The notes beneath the pieces were generated by a model. It made no database searches, was not told the DNA's origin, and saw nothing but the letters and a program-made list of their open reading frames with translations. Below are positions 13,229 to 20,869 of a stretch of 20,869 bases of DNA, in pieces. Source of the stretch: Kiritimatiellia bacterium (lineage in GTDB: Bacteria > Verrucomicrobiota > Kiritimatiellia > RFP12 > UBA1067); assembly GCA_017521065.1 (NCBI GenBank), contig JAFXEA010000244.1, forward strand, positions 1 through 20,869, in the 5' to 3' direction. Position 1 is the first letter of the stretch. Each line of letters begins with the position of its first letter. Made by a program: the position numbers and the translations under genes.

Positions 13229-15049
13229 ATGATTGATATTCTTGACAAAAGGAACTGCTGCGGGTGCAATGCCTGTGGCGATATCTGTCCCAAAGGCGCA
13301 ATCCGCTTTGAAACGGATGACGAAGGATTTCTCTATCCCGTGGTAGACAAGTCCCTTTGTATCAACTGCGGGCTTTGCGACAAGGTTTGCCCACAAACGA
13401 ACGCCGAAAGGTTCCGACAGGAATTGAAGGAGCCAGAATGCTGGGCTGCGGCGCACAGAAATAATTATATCCGTTTTGACAGTACATCGGGCGGTGCTTT
13501 CTCGGCATTCGCAAATGTCATCTATGCTCAGCATGGTTTTGTTGGCGGTGCTCTCATAAACGAAGAAAGACGGCTTGTTCAGTTCATATCCGACAATCCG
13601 CAAGATCTTGAGCGGCTCCGTTCGTCCAAATACACACAGAGTGACGCGCAGGGATTTTACAAGGCGGTGAAAAATGCGGTGTTGACGGGGCATCCCGTCC
13701 TCGTTTGCGGCACGCCGTGCCAGATGGTTGCATTGCGAGCCCTTCTTGGTGAAAATTACTCAAACCTCTTCATAATCGATTTCGTCTGTCGCGGACTGAA
13801 TTCACCACTTCCTGGGCAGGCGTTCAGAAAATGGCAAGAGGAACGGGAGGGATCGCCTGTTATTTACAGCAAGGCGAAAAACAAGGAATTGGGTTGGCAC
13901 AAACTGACAAATAAAGTTGTACATAAAAACGGGAAAATTACATATTGGACGCGGGACAACTCGCCCATGACGCATTGCTATCTGAACACAAATGCGTTTT
14001 GCCGTCCGTCGTGCTACGAATGCAAAGTCAAAGGGACTCCGCGATTCGCAGATGTCTCCGTTGCCGATTGCTGGGGGGCGGAGACGTTGTTCAAAGGGCA
14101 GCTTGCGCAAGATATCGGCACTTCGCTCATCATGATCAACAACGCCAAAGGGCGTGAATTGTTTGAGAAGGCGAAGCCGTATATGTATTGTCAGGAAATG
14201 CCGTGGGATATCGTCCATGCCGGCAATGGTATGATCAACAATCCGCTTCCGCCGCCGAAATATCCACGCGATGAAGTCTTCGCTATCATACGTGAGAAGG
14301 GTTTTCAGGGGTTGATGGATAAGTTTGTGCTGCCAGATTGGGAAGCACAGAAGAGGACAACAGTCAGGCAGAAGATCAAGGCTCGGATAAAAAGATGGCT
14401 TTGGCTTCTACGACAGGCAAGAGCTACGCGTTGTAACACATTGTTTCTTCTTTTCCGTTGGTTGTTTGACAATGGGATTTTAAAGATTTTTCAAGGTGCA
14501 CCGATAGCGCGTGTTTTACGGATGAATGCACATCTGGAAAATGATGGTGTTTTGAGTTTGGGTGGAGACTTTGAGATTGGCGGCGGGTCGATTCGACATG
14601 TGCCCGAAGGATCGATTATTCAGATAAGAAAAGGCGGCAAGCTTACAACCAAAGGTAGTGTAGGGATGATGTATGGCGCCTGCGTAGAAGTACACGAGGG
14701 TGGCGAATTGACTATTGGCGACAAGTTTGGCGCCAACACGGGTTTGACCATTGTGTGCGGGGGCAAGATAACTATCGGCGAGGATGTTATGTGTGGTAGG
14801 CACGTGACGCTCCGAAATTCAAACGGCAATCATCCCATGAACATTCCCGGCGCGAAGAACTCCAGGCCGCTTGTCATAGGCGACCATGTGTGGTTCTGCG
14901 AAAACTCCACGGTGATGAATGGCGTGAAGATCGGTTCGGGTGCCGTTATAGGTTCGTATGCCGTGGTTTACGACAACGTGCCGGCCAATACGCTCGTTAT
15001 GGGCAACCCCGCAAAGGTCGTAATGGAGAATGTCCAATGGAAGAGATGA
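13229..15049 (+). CDS. Fusion: FrhB-like iron-sulfur module plus left-handed beta-helix acetyltransferase
   Basis: Residues 1 to about 375 of this 606-residue protein are FrhB-like, with two 4Fe-4S motifs (C10, C13, C16, C20 and C44, C47, C50, C54), then STSGGAFSAF (85-94), LRSSKYTQS (130-138) and CGTPCQMVAL (160-169). A basic, partly hydrophobic segment (about 376-430) links it to a hexapeptide-repeat acetyltransferase (about 435-598). This has GDFEIGGGS, GGELTIGDKFGAN, GGKITIGEDVM, the catalytic-region NGNHPM (532-537), IGDHVWFCENS and the terminal VPANTLVMGNPAKVV (584-598). Such enzymes O- or N-acetylate sugars using acetyl-CoA. The N-terminal module is paralogous to that of the preceding gene, yet the partner domain is entirely different. 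The acyltransferase gene overlaps its 3' end by 13 nt. Redox modification coupled to acetylation of the same sugar is my inference. Confidence 0.88.
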   Translation: MIDILDKRNCCGCNACGDICPKGAIRFETDDEGFLYPVVDKSLCINCGLCDKVCPQTNAERFRQELKEPECWAAAHRNNYIRFDSTSGGAFSAFANVIYAQHGFVGGALINEERRLVQFISDNPQDLERLRSSKYTQSDAQGFYKAVKNAVLTGHPVLVCGTPCQMVALRALLGENYSNLFIIDFVCRGLNSPLPGQAFRKWQEEREGSPVIYSKAKNKELGWHKLTNKVVHKNGKITYWTRDNSPMTHCYLNTNAFCRPSCYECKVKGTPRFADVSVADCWGAETLFKGQLAQDIGTSLIMINNAKGRELFEKAKPYMYCQEMPWDIVHAGNGMINNPLPPPKYPRDEVFAIIREKGFQGLMDKFVLPDWEAQKRTTVRQKIKARIKRWLWLLRQARATRCNTLFLLFRWLFDNGILKIFQGAPIARVLRMNAHLENDGVLSLGGDFEIGGGSIRHVPEGSIIQIRKGGKLTTKGSVGMMYGACVEVHEGGELTIGDKFGANTGLTIVCGGKITIGEDVMCGRHVTLRNSNGNHPMNIPGAKNSRPLVIGDHVWFCENSTVMNGVKIGSGAVIGSYAVVYDNVPANTLVMGNPAKVVMENVQWKR

Positions 15050-16068
15050 TTGGCAGTAAAATGAGACGGTTGGAATATTTTGATTTCGCCAGAGGGGCAA
15101 TGATATTATGGATGCTTATTGTTCATTGTTCACTTACATTTGGGATAATCAAATTTGGCGGTAATCAATACAGCCCCGTATCCCCATTTGTTTGGCTTGG
15201 CTGGTTTATGGTGCCATTTTATGTCTTCTCGGGTTACTTTTTCAATCATAAGACCTCATTGCAAAAGACATTTCTTACATGTTCTAAAACTTTATTGGTG
15301 CCTTATGCTTTCTTCTCATTGTTTGGACTATTCGTATATGAGGCTACCGTATTAATTTCCGGCAAGGGTGTTGATGCTGGGATATTGAGTGGATGGGTTC
15401 CTACTGCATGCCTGCGTTCAAACACTCCTTTGTGGTTTTTGATAAGTCTTTTTGCTGTTCGTGTCGCCTATAGTGCAATGAATCAGTGGGTGCCACGGGG
15501 AAATACTGTAATTGCGACTGTATGTCTGCTACTTGCCTGTGCAACGTGCGGTTTTCAGCAAATCCTTGGATACGGAAATATTCTTTTGGGTTATTATTTC
15601 TATCACTTGGGTACGATGTTGCGAAGTCATGAAAGGGTTCTTGATAGGTATTTTGTTTTATTGCCAGTTGCCATAGTGTTTATCGTCATACCTTTTATCA
15701 CGCACGTTGGCTTGGCGTTCGTTCTTAATCTACGTTCACCAGGATGGGTAGGATATATGCTTAATATAATCTTTTCATGTTGCGGGTGCTATCTGTTATG
15801 GTTCCTTTCTAAGCGTATCCGAACGGACTCCCATTTTTTTGATATGTTTGCTTTTATTGGGACGAATTCACTACTTCTCTATGCATACCATAGACCCGTG
15901 CTTAATTTTATAATAGCACCTTTGTTGAAGAAAGCATTGCCTTCAATGTCTTCGCATGTTCATTTGGTAGTGGCACTTGTCTTACTTATCGGCATTTACA
16001 TCGCGGCATTGCCGATAGCAAGGCGTGCGCCATGGATATTTGGAAAGGCAGATAAGAGGAGGGCATGA
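15037..16068 (+). CDS. Acyltransferase family 3 membrane protein
   Basis: This very hydrophobic protein of 343 residues has about ten predicted membrane segments. Near the start, RRLEYFDFARGAMILWML and a following IVHC correspond to the family-3 signature (Arg-Gly after the first segment start, then the conserved His). Later WFLISLFAVRV and LLLYAYHRPVL also fit. These enzymes O-acylate sugars of O-antigens, exopolysaccharides or peptidoglycan at the inner membrane. GGAG at 15025-15028 precedes the ATG at 15037 by 8 nt; ATGs at 15046 and 15061 are alternatives. The frame remains open back to 14890, but that part overlaps the acetyltransferase domain of the upstream gene. The DNA is visibly more AT-rich than the surrounding genes. 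It is a candidate for moving the acyl group made by the KAS III/ACP block, though an acetyl donor is equally possible. Confidence 0.86.
   Translation: MEEMIGSKMRRLEYFDFARGAMILWMLIVHCSLTFGIIKFGGNQYSPVSPFVWLGWFMVPFYVFSGYFFNHKTSLQKTFLTCSKTLLVPYAFFSLFGLFVYEATVLISGKGVDAGILSGWVPTACLRSNTPLWFLISLFAVRVAYSAMNQWVPRGNTVIATVCLLLACATCGFQQILGYGNILLGYYFYHLGTMLRSHERVLDRYFVLLPVAIVFIVIPFITHVGLAFVLNLRSPGWVGYMLNIIFSCCGCYLLWFLSKRIRTDSHFFDMFAFIGTNSLLLYAYHRPVLNFIIAPLLKKALPSMSSHVHLVVALVLLIGIYIAALPIARRAPWIFGKADKRRA
16058..16062 (+). promoter_or_regulatory. Shine-Dalgarno GGAGG deciding the start of the epimerase gene
   Basis: GGAGG ends 5 nt before the ATG at 16068 and only 2 nt before the ATG at 16065, so the second ATG is preferred. 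The site lies in the last codons of the acyltransferase gene. Confidence 0.7.
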
Positions 16069-17231
16069 TGAAACTTCTGGTTATCGGTGGCACGGGGTGC
16101 CTTTCAACGGCAGTCGTGTCCAAAGCGAAGCGGCAAGGCATTGTCGTGACAATGATGAATCGTGGCAATCGCAAGATTCCTGCTGACGTTGAATTGCTAA
16201 AATGTGATTTCCGAAATGTGGCAGAAGTGCAGCGATTACTTGCAGACAGGCATTTCGATGCCGTCATTGATTTTATCTCATACACAGAAAGAGATTTGGT
16301 ATACAGCTATCGAACTTTATGTCGTCACGCTAATCAGTATGTATTCATTTCTTCTTGTGCTGTTTATGGGCCGCGTATAGATGGCAAATATGACGCACGC
16401 ACTGAAGAGGATCCTCGAGGAAACATCAACTGGTGGTACAGTTTAGGTAAATACGCTTGCGAAACGGTTCTTGCCGATCTCTGTAAAGTTCACGGATGCC
16501 CTTACACCATTGTTCGACCTGCTGTCACATATGGCGATACACGTATCCCGTATGGCATAGTGCCACCATACGGCAAGCATTGGACACTTGTTGCCCGGGC
16601 ATTGGCAGAGAAACCGATTATTACATGGAATAACGCAGAGAATGGTGGCAATATGATGCATGTTGATGATTTTGCTGCAGGGCTCGTTGGATTATTGGGC
16701 AACAAAATGGCTTATGGAGAAGCGTTTAATATTTGCGGCGATGAACGGCCAACATATTCTGACGTTCTTGACGCGATGGGAAAAGCCCTTGGTTTAAAAA
16801 TTCCTCGAATTGATATAGATCGGGACTTTTACGCGAATGAATTGGGTGATTACAAAGGACAGGAATTGAAATCGAGTCGATCGGGGCGAGGGAATTGTTC
16901 AAATGAAAAACTAAAGAGGTTCGTTCCGGAATTCAAATGTTCGATAACACTTGAAGAGGGAGTTCGGCGTACCATTGAGGCTTATAGAAATCAAAATTAT
17001 CAAGATGGAATTGACTGGGCGTTTGATGCGACATCAGACAGAATAATACGGAAGTGGTGCAAGCGCGAGAAAATTGACTATGCCAAATTCAATCTTCACT
17101 TTGTTGATTACCTTCGGAATGCGACATTAAAGGATAGATACCATTATTGGAGAATTGCTTGCGCTGGCAGTTTGGCATGCCGCATTACAGAGTCGGTAAT
17201 GCGAATTATTCGGAGACTTAAAGGTCGTTAG
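16068..17231 (+). CDS. NAD-dependent epimerase/dehydratase family protein (extended/atypical SDR)
   Basis: The Rossmann fold is clear in this 387-residue protein: MKLLVIGGTGCLS with G7, G8 and G10, then VVTMMNRGN. FISSCAVYG (93-101) and Y124-S-L-G-K128 give the Ser and YxxxK of the SDR active site. MMHVDDFA later is typical of sugar-nucleotide epimerases and of the atypical SDR group related to CSP41. The third glycine of the usual GxxGxxG is Ser13. The C-terminal 80-90 residues are basic, with paired aromatic residues, and extend beyond the fold, ending RIIRRLKGR. It probably acts on a nucleotide- or lipid-linked sugar, but the substrate cannot be read from the sequence. The start overlaps the acyltransferase stop (ATGATGA), and the flippase gene begins directly after its stop, so it belongs to the same transcript. 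Confidence 0.82.
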   Translation: MKLLVIGGTGCLSTAVVSKAKRQGIVVTMMNRGNRKIPADVELLKCDFRNVAEVQRLLADRHFDAVIDFISYTERDLVYSYRTLCRHANQYVFISSCAVYGPRIDGKYDARTEEDPRGNINWWYSLGKYACETVLADLCKVHGCPYTIVRPAVTYGDTRIPYGIVPPYGKHWTLVARALAEKPIITWNNAENGGNMMHVDDFAAGLVGLLGNKMAYGEAFNICGDERPTYSDVLDAMGKALGLKIPRIDIDRDFYANELGDYKGQELKSSRSGRGNCSNEKLKRFVPEFKCSITLEEGVRRTIEAYRNQNYQDGIDWAFDATSDRIIRKWCKREKIDYAKFNLHFVDYLRNATLKDRYHYWRIACAGSLACRITESVMRIIRRLKGR

Positions 17232-18890
17232 ATGATGACTTTTGACCGGAAAAGAATTTTCTGTCGGCGGGTGGCGCGATTCGAGAAACCCAAGGCCGAC
17301 CCAAAGCGTGTGGCAAAGAACACAATCGTGCTCTATGTCCGCATGCTTGCGGTTATGGCAATCGGCCTTTTCACCGGGCGTGTTACATTCAATGCGCTTG
17401 GCGTTACTGATTATGGATTGCAAAGCATCGCTGGAGGCGTCATTGGAATGATAACCTTCATGATGGGCTCTCTCTCTGGCGCGTCATCACGTTTTATTGT
17501 TGTCGAAATGGGGCGTGGCTCGATCGGGACTTTGAAGCGGGTCTTCTCTACGATTTTTATTGTCCATCTCGGTCTTGCCTGTATCTTCGTTATACTTCTT
17601 GAGACGATAGGCCTTGCATTTCTCGAAACCAAACTCAATATCGACCCTTCAAGGATATTCGCAGTAAAGTGGACTTATCATTGCGCTGTATTCACGACTT
17701 TTCTTGGCATTACGCAAGTACCATACGGCGCTGTCATTAATGCTCATGAGCGAATGAGCGCTTTTGCATGGATGACAATTTATGATGTTGTTGTAAAACT
17801 GGGGATTGCTTTTGCCATCAAATATTACGGCGGAGACAAACTTATTCTGCTTGCTACACTCGGTGCAGTCTCAAGCGTTACAACAATGATGATTTATCGA
17901 ATCTACTGCATTCGGAATTTTACAGAGGCACGATTCAGGCGTGTTTTTGACACTAGTTTGGTCAAGCCTATATTCTCTTTCGCTGGCATACATATTTTCA
18001 CGCAAACCATCATCATGTTGAAATCGCAAGGCGTCCTAATGATAAACCAGCGGTATTTTGGCCCTGCGCTTGTTGCGGCAATATCAATAGGTGCAGTATT
18101 GAATACGCACATTCAAGGATTTATTGGCAATTTCAAAGCAGCCGCCAATCCGCAAATAATAAAGCTTTTTTCCGCTGGAAGGTTTGTAGAGTCCAAGCGC
18201 ATGCTTACCGAAACGCTGCTATTTTCTGTTTTTCTTCTGCTCCTGCTTGGCGTTCCGGCATGGTTTTATTCAGATGAAGCATTGACGATATGGCTTGGTC
18301 CTGGAAGACCTGAACTCTCCCCGATAATAGCCAAGATAATTCTTGCAGGTGCATTCTTCAGTCTTTTCGATTCCTCTCTTTATACCGTTTTACATGCTGC
18401 TGGTCGAATCAAAGAGAATATGTATTTCAATGTCATTGGCGGGATTTTGACATTTGGCTTAGTGTTTTATCTTGTCCGGTGGCAACATGCTCCATTGGCA
18501 TCGGTTGGAGTGGCTGCTGGTTATTTCATTCTGTTGGGATGCGTTTTCAAGCCGATACTTCTCCATTGGATAGCTGATTACACCCTGCGCGATTTTCGGC
18601 GGATATTCATTCCGTCTTTCGAAGCATTGGCTATTTGCGCAAGTATAGGATTCGCGTTGCATTCAATTATGCCTACAGGTCTTTTTTGGGCGATTCCGTC
18701 ATGTGCTGTAATTGGGGTTTTAAATGCGGTTGCAATTTATTTTCTTGTTGCGCCTGATTCGATGCAACAGCAGTTTTGCAGAGCACTGGCAAAAGTGCCT
18801 CGATATGGCATTAAGGCTGTTCGACTCCTTTCAACGGGGAATAAGTTAGTTTATCCATTGAGATCAGTTCTTCAAAGAATTGCTGGATGA
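17232..18890 (+). CDS. Wzx-type oligosaccharide flippase (MOP superfamily)
   Basis: This polytopic membrane protein of 552 residues has about 12 hydrophobic segments after a basic N-terminal tail of about 28 residues. Recognisable elements are KNTIVLYVRMLAVMAIGLFT, GRVTFNALGVTDYGLQSIAGG, ASSRFIVVEMGRG, the middle FKAAANPQIIKLFSAG and GAFFSLFDSSLYTVLHAAGR. This pattern is typical of Wzx-like lipopolysaccharide biosynthesis proteins seen in gut bacteria, which flip undecaprenyl-linked oligosaccharide from the cytoplasmic to the periplasmic face. AAGG at 17221-17224 precedes the ATG at 17232 by 7 nt; an ATG at 17235 is equivalent. It starts immediately after the epimerase stop. Its presence indicates a Wzx/Wzy-type repeat-unit glycan, but no wzy or glycosyltransferase is in the window. 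After it comes a 52-nt gap. Confidence 0.88.
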   Translation: MMTFDRKRIFCRRVARFEKPKADPKRVAKNTIVLYVRMLAVMAIGLFTGRVTFNALGVTDYGLQSIAGGVIGMITFMMGSLSGASSRFIVVEMGRGSIGTLKRVFSTIFIVHLGLACIFVILLETIGLAFLETKLNIDPSRIFAVKWTYHCAVFTTFLGITQVPYGAVINAHERMSAFAWMTIYDVVVKLGIAFAIKYYGGDKLILLATLGAVSSVTTMMIYRIYCIRNFTEARFRRVFDTSLVKPIFSFAGIHIFTQTIIMLKSQGVLMINQRYFGPALVAAISIGAVLNTHIQGFIGNFKAAANPQIIKLFSAGRFVESKRMLTETLLFSVFLLLLLGVPAWFYSDEALTIWLGPGRPELSPIIAKIILAGAFFSLFDSSLYTVLHAAGRIKENMYFNVIGGILTFGLVFYLVRWQHAPLASVGVAAGYFILLGCVFKPILLHWIADYTLRDFRRIFIPSFEALAICASIGFALHSIMPTGLFWAIPSCAVIGVLNAVAIYFLVAPDSMQQQFCRALAKVPRYGIKAVRLLSTGNKLVYPLRSVLQRIAG

Positions 18891-18931
18891 TTTTATTGAG
18901 GTCCTTCTATAAGTTTTCAAATATTGTGTTC

Positions 18932-18937
18932 GGAGGG
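18932..18937 (+). promoter_or_regulatory. Strong Shine-Dalgarno GGAGGG before the stand-alone pyruvyl transferase
   Basis: GGAGGG lies 5 nt before the ATG at 18943, the strongest ribosome-binding site in the window. It stands in the 52-nt gap after the flippase gene. Confidence 0.7.
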
Positions 18938-18942
18938 CATTT

Positions 18943-20148
18943 ATGAAAATCGGCATACTTACATTCCATTCGCAACTCAACTACGGCGGGGTTCTGCAAT
19001 GCTGGGCGCTGCAAACCGCGCTGGAGAAGTTTGGATATGAGGTTGTTGTCATTGACCGATGGCAGGATGCAGACAATTCCCTGCTGGAGCGCGGGTATGA
19101 CAAATGGGGATGGCTGCAGTGGATTAAATTTTGGATCCGGTCATTGTCGGGATTGGGCGATTTGAATAGGTGGCTTAGAGTTCGTCGGACGAAAAAGTTC
19201 CTGAAGGAGCATTTGCGCCTAACGCCGTATCACTTTGTGGATTGGAAGGATGCGCCGGAGAACCTTGGTATTGACCTGCTTGTCGTCGGTTCGGATCAGG
19301 TGTGGCATTGCGGGGACTGGGGCGATCCGAGAGTGTATCTGCTGGAAGGTGCACCGTCTATTCCGGCAGTTGCGTATGCGGCGTCGTTCGGCATGACGGA
19401 GATTCCGCATTTTATTTTCGAGGCGAGAAAAGAAATCGAGGCGAAGCCTCTTTACAAACGAGGACTGGCACGCTTCAAGGTCGTTTCATGCCGGGAGGCG
19501 GAAGGCGTTCGGCTTTGCGAAGCGTTAGGCGTCCATGCAGAGCATGTTGTGGATCCGACGCTTCTTCCGGCCCGCGAAGATTGGAAGCCGATAGTTGGGC
19601 GCTTCGGCTGGTGGCGATGGAGAAAGCCTTGCCTCGTCTGTTATTTTCTTTCCGAGAAAATCGGCGAGGCGATGCCGGCGCTGGAGGCTTTTGCACGGCA
19701 GGCAAAATGTACAGTCAAGGTATTTGTCGATCATGGCCAGGCGGGACTCTTGCCGTTCCCGTCGAGTTGCGCCAAGCTCAAGGTTTGGGCGCAGGGGATT
19801 TGGAAACGCCTTTTCGGGTGCGTGTCCGTTTGCGTATCCGCTGGACCTAGGGAGTTCGTCAAGGCGTTCTCGGACGCTACGTGGATTGTAAGCGATTCAT
19901 TCCATGCGCTGATGTTTGCGACGATTTTTGAAAAGAACGTCTGGATTCTTAGACCCAGGACGGAGTTCAGACGGAAGATGTTTGCGCGTATCGAGGAGTT
20001 CGCGGAACATGCGGAAGGGCCACTTATTGCCGAAAGTGTAGCCGAGGCGTTGGCATCCATACGCCGTGGTGAGAGGGTTGCCGTTGACGAACAATGGCTT
20101 GAACAGCGGCGCGCGCAATCACAGAGGTTTCTAAGGAATAGTATATGA
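18943..20148 (+). CDS. Polysaccharide pyruvyl transferase family protein
   Basis: This stand-alone member of the family has 401 residues: SQLNYGGVLQCWALQTAL (10-27), VVGSDQVWH (114-122), VSCREAEG (181-188), VVDPTLLP (202-209) and IVSDSFHALM (315-324). The motifs match the family better than those in the fusion at 10781-13195 (GSDQVW here, GPDVVW there). The enzyme is expected to transfer pyruvate from phosphoenolpyruvate to a sugar as a cyclic ketal in the cytoplasm, adding negative charge; some family members have other roles. It has no FrhB partner fused to it. The hydrophobic stretches are short and do not suggest membrane segments. GGAGGG at 18932-18937 supports the ATG. It is the last gene of the presumed operon: directly after its stop comes a partial repeat element, and the next gene has a different character. 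Confidence 0.9.
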   Translation: MKIGILTFHSQLNYGGVLQCWALQTALEKFGYEVVVIDRWQDADNSLLERGYDKWGWLQWIKFWIRSLSGLGDLNRWLRVRRTKKFLKEHLRLTPYHFVDWKDAPENLGIDLLVVGSDQVWHCGDWGDPRVYLLEGAPSIPAVAYAASFGMTEIPHFIFEARKEIEAKPLYKRGLARFKVVSCREAEGVRLCEALGVHAEHVVDPTLLPAREDWKPIVGRFGWWRWRKPCLVCYFLSEKIGEAMPALEAFARQAKCTVKVFVDHGQAGLLPFPSSCAKLKVWAQGIWKRLFGCVSVCVSAGPREFVKAFSDATWIVSDSFHALMFATIFEKNVWILRPRTEFRRKMFARIEEFAEHAEGPLIAESVAEALASIRRGERVAVDEQWLEQRRAQSQRFLRNSI

Positions 20149-20149
20149 G

Positions 20150-20205
20150 GACAACGGACAGACAACAGAGGATGATGGCTACAGATTGCGAAGCGCCATC
20201 TAACT
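20150..20205. repeat. Composite heptanucleotide repeat element, copy 4 (partial)
   Basis: GACAACG, GACAGAC and AACAGAG at 20150-20170 are degenerate block-B heptamers. The conserved linker, again 35 nt, lies at 20171-20205, with GATGGCT and GCGAAGC preserved. Blocks A and C are missing. The element begins one base after the stop codon of the pyruvyl transferase gene, and its end abuts the 5' end of the next coding region. Confidence 0.78.
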
Positions 20206-20235
20206 TGGGCCTTTGTCTTTACTACTTTATCTAAA

Positions 20236-20869
20236 GTGACTTACGTACTCCTAACAGAAGGAACCGGAAAGGGTGTGCACGAGCGCACGAACGTCTCGGC
20301 GTTGGCCGAAATGTGCGTGGGCGATGACGCGCAGCGCGTTCACTTGGAGTGTGGACCAGGAACGCGCTTCGGCGCAATCATCACCGGGCACGTCTTTGGC
20401 CTTGGCGCGATCTACATCGCGCAGCGCCACTACAAATGGCTTGCGCAATGGTATCGCAGGGACGAAGAGGCAAAGATATTCCTCTTCGGATTCTCGCGCG
20501 GCGCGCTTGTGGCGAGGCTGCTTGCGGACTTGATCTGCACGTGCGGAATTCCGTCCGACGCATACGACGCGCGGTGCGTGTTCCAGTGGTGGATGAACGG
20601 CGGATACAACGAGGCGATTGGCGCGTTCAAGCGCGAGCGTCGTCTTCTGCCTGGGCGAGTGGAGTATCTTGGTGTATGGGATACTGTCGATTCGACTGCG
20701 GGCATCGACGGATCGCGTTTCAGGAAGCTGCCGGACGGCGTGGCGTATGCGCGGCATGCCGTTGCGCGCGACGAGAGGCGCAAGTTCTTTGCGTACGAGC
20801 CAATGGAAGGGGAGCGCGCCGAAGAGCTGGTGTTTCCCGGCAGCCACAGCGACGTTGGCGGCATCTATC
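20236..20869 (+). CDS. DUF2235 alpha/beta hydrolase-like protein, 3' end outside window
   Basis: An open frame of at least 211 codons runs off the window. It has the DUF2235 (Tle1-type phospholipase) signature: LLTEGTGKG near the start (usually DGTG), IFLFGFSRGALVAR with nucleophile S87 in GFSRG, EYLGVWDTVDS, RHAVARDERRKFF and VFPGSHSDVGG with the expected Asp and His. The frame is open from 20176, but no ATG occurs before the conserved part. GTG at 20236 is the best start and has no clear Shine-Dalgarno sequence. Upstream in the same frame is repeat DNA. The region is visibly richer in G+C than the preceding operon. DUF2235 proteins include type VI secretion lipase effectors, but also free-standing enzymes; no secretion genes are visible here. 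Whether the 5' end is intact or was rewritten by the repeat is unclear. Confidence 0.8.
   Translation, partial: MTYVLLTEGTGKGVHERTNVSALAEMCVGDDAQRVHLECGPGTRFGAIITGHVFGLGAIYIAQRHYKWLAQWYRRDEEAKIFLFGFSRGALVARLLADLICTCGIPSDAYDARCVFQWWMNGGYNEAIGAFKRERRLLPGRVEYLGVWDTVDSTAGIDGSRFRKLPDGVAYARHAVARDERRKFFAYEPMEGERAEELVFPGSHSDVGGIY

Noticed and set aside
14890..15036. Earlier start for the family-3 acyltransferase
   Set aside because: The extension overlaps the conserved end of the acetyltransferase domain and gives a charged peptide with no family match.
10781..15049. True F420-reducing hydrogenase or formate dehydrogenase subunits
   Set aside because: No other hydrogenase or dehydrogenase subunit is present, and both modules are fused to sugar-modifying domains in a glycan operon.
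20236..20869. Type VI secretion effector locus
   Set aside because: DUF2235 occurs in Tle1 effectors, but no VgrG, PAAR, Hcp or immunity gene is visible, and the gene is incomplete.

Overview
The window is an accessory surface-polysaccharide locus in which every supported gene lies on the + strand. No rRNA gene, ribosomal protein gene or other taxonomic marker is visible. The two ferredoxin-type FrhB-like proteins suggest an anaerobe. The mix of heptanucleotide repeat arrays and long hairpins of the CACGAAATACAC type reminds me of gut or rumen PVC-group bacteria (Kiritimatiellota, Lentisphaerota, Verrucomicrobiota). That placement is a weak inference.

Layout. 1-883: two copies of a composite heptamer-repeat element, each running almost up to a start codon, first of a PD-(D/E)XK-like nuclease gene (180-713) and then of rfbC (884-1441, dTDP-4-dehydrorhamnose 3,5-epimerase). 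1560-3053: a DUF4062 / GHKL ATPase-like / winged-helix protein of regulatory or defence type. 3054-3547: no intact gene, but a start-less fragment of phosphonopyruvate decarboxylase and a third, scattered copy of the repeat element. 3548-8378: a compact acyl-building block, ACP, KAS III, SDR ketoreductase, second KAS III, second ACP and an AMP-forming acyl ligase, with a large inverted repeat between the first ACP and the first KAS III gene. 8390-10687: a sugar-transfer-type ATP-grasp enzyme and a CapA-like metallophosphatase-fold protein. 10781-15049: two back-to-back fusions in which the same FrhB-like iron-sulfur module is joined to a polysaccharide pyruvyl transferase in one and a hexapeptide acetyltransferase in the other. 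15037-20148: a membrane acyltransferase (family 3), an NAD-dependent sugar epimerase/dehydratase, a Wzx-type flippase and a stand-alone polysaccharide pyruvyl transferase. 20149-20869: a fourth, partial repeat copy followed by the 5' part of a DUF2235 alpha/beta hydrolase gene that runs off the window.

How it may work. From 3548 to 20148 most genes are close or overlapping and have good Shine-Dalgarno sequences, which fits one long operon. I infer that it makes an unusual short acyl group on a dedicated carrier, activates and transfers acyl, pyruvyl and acetyl groups onto a lipid-linked oligosaccharide, and flips the product. No glycosyltransferase or Wzy polymerase is recognisable here, so the backbone must be built by genes outside the window. 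The two FrhB fusions and the symmetrical ACP-KS-KR-KS-ACP-ligase block are the most novel-looking parts. The heptamer-repeat element is the most novel non-coding feature.
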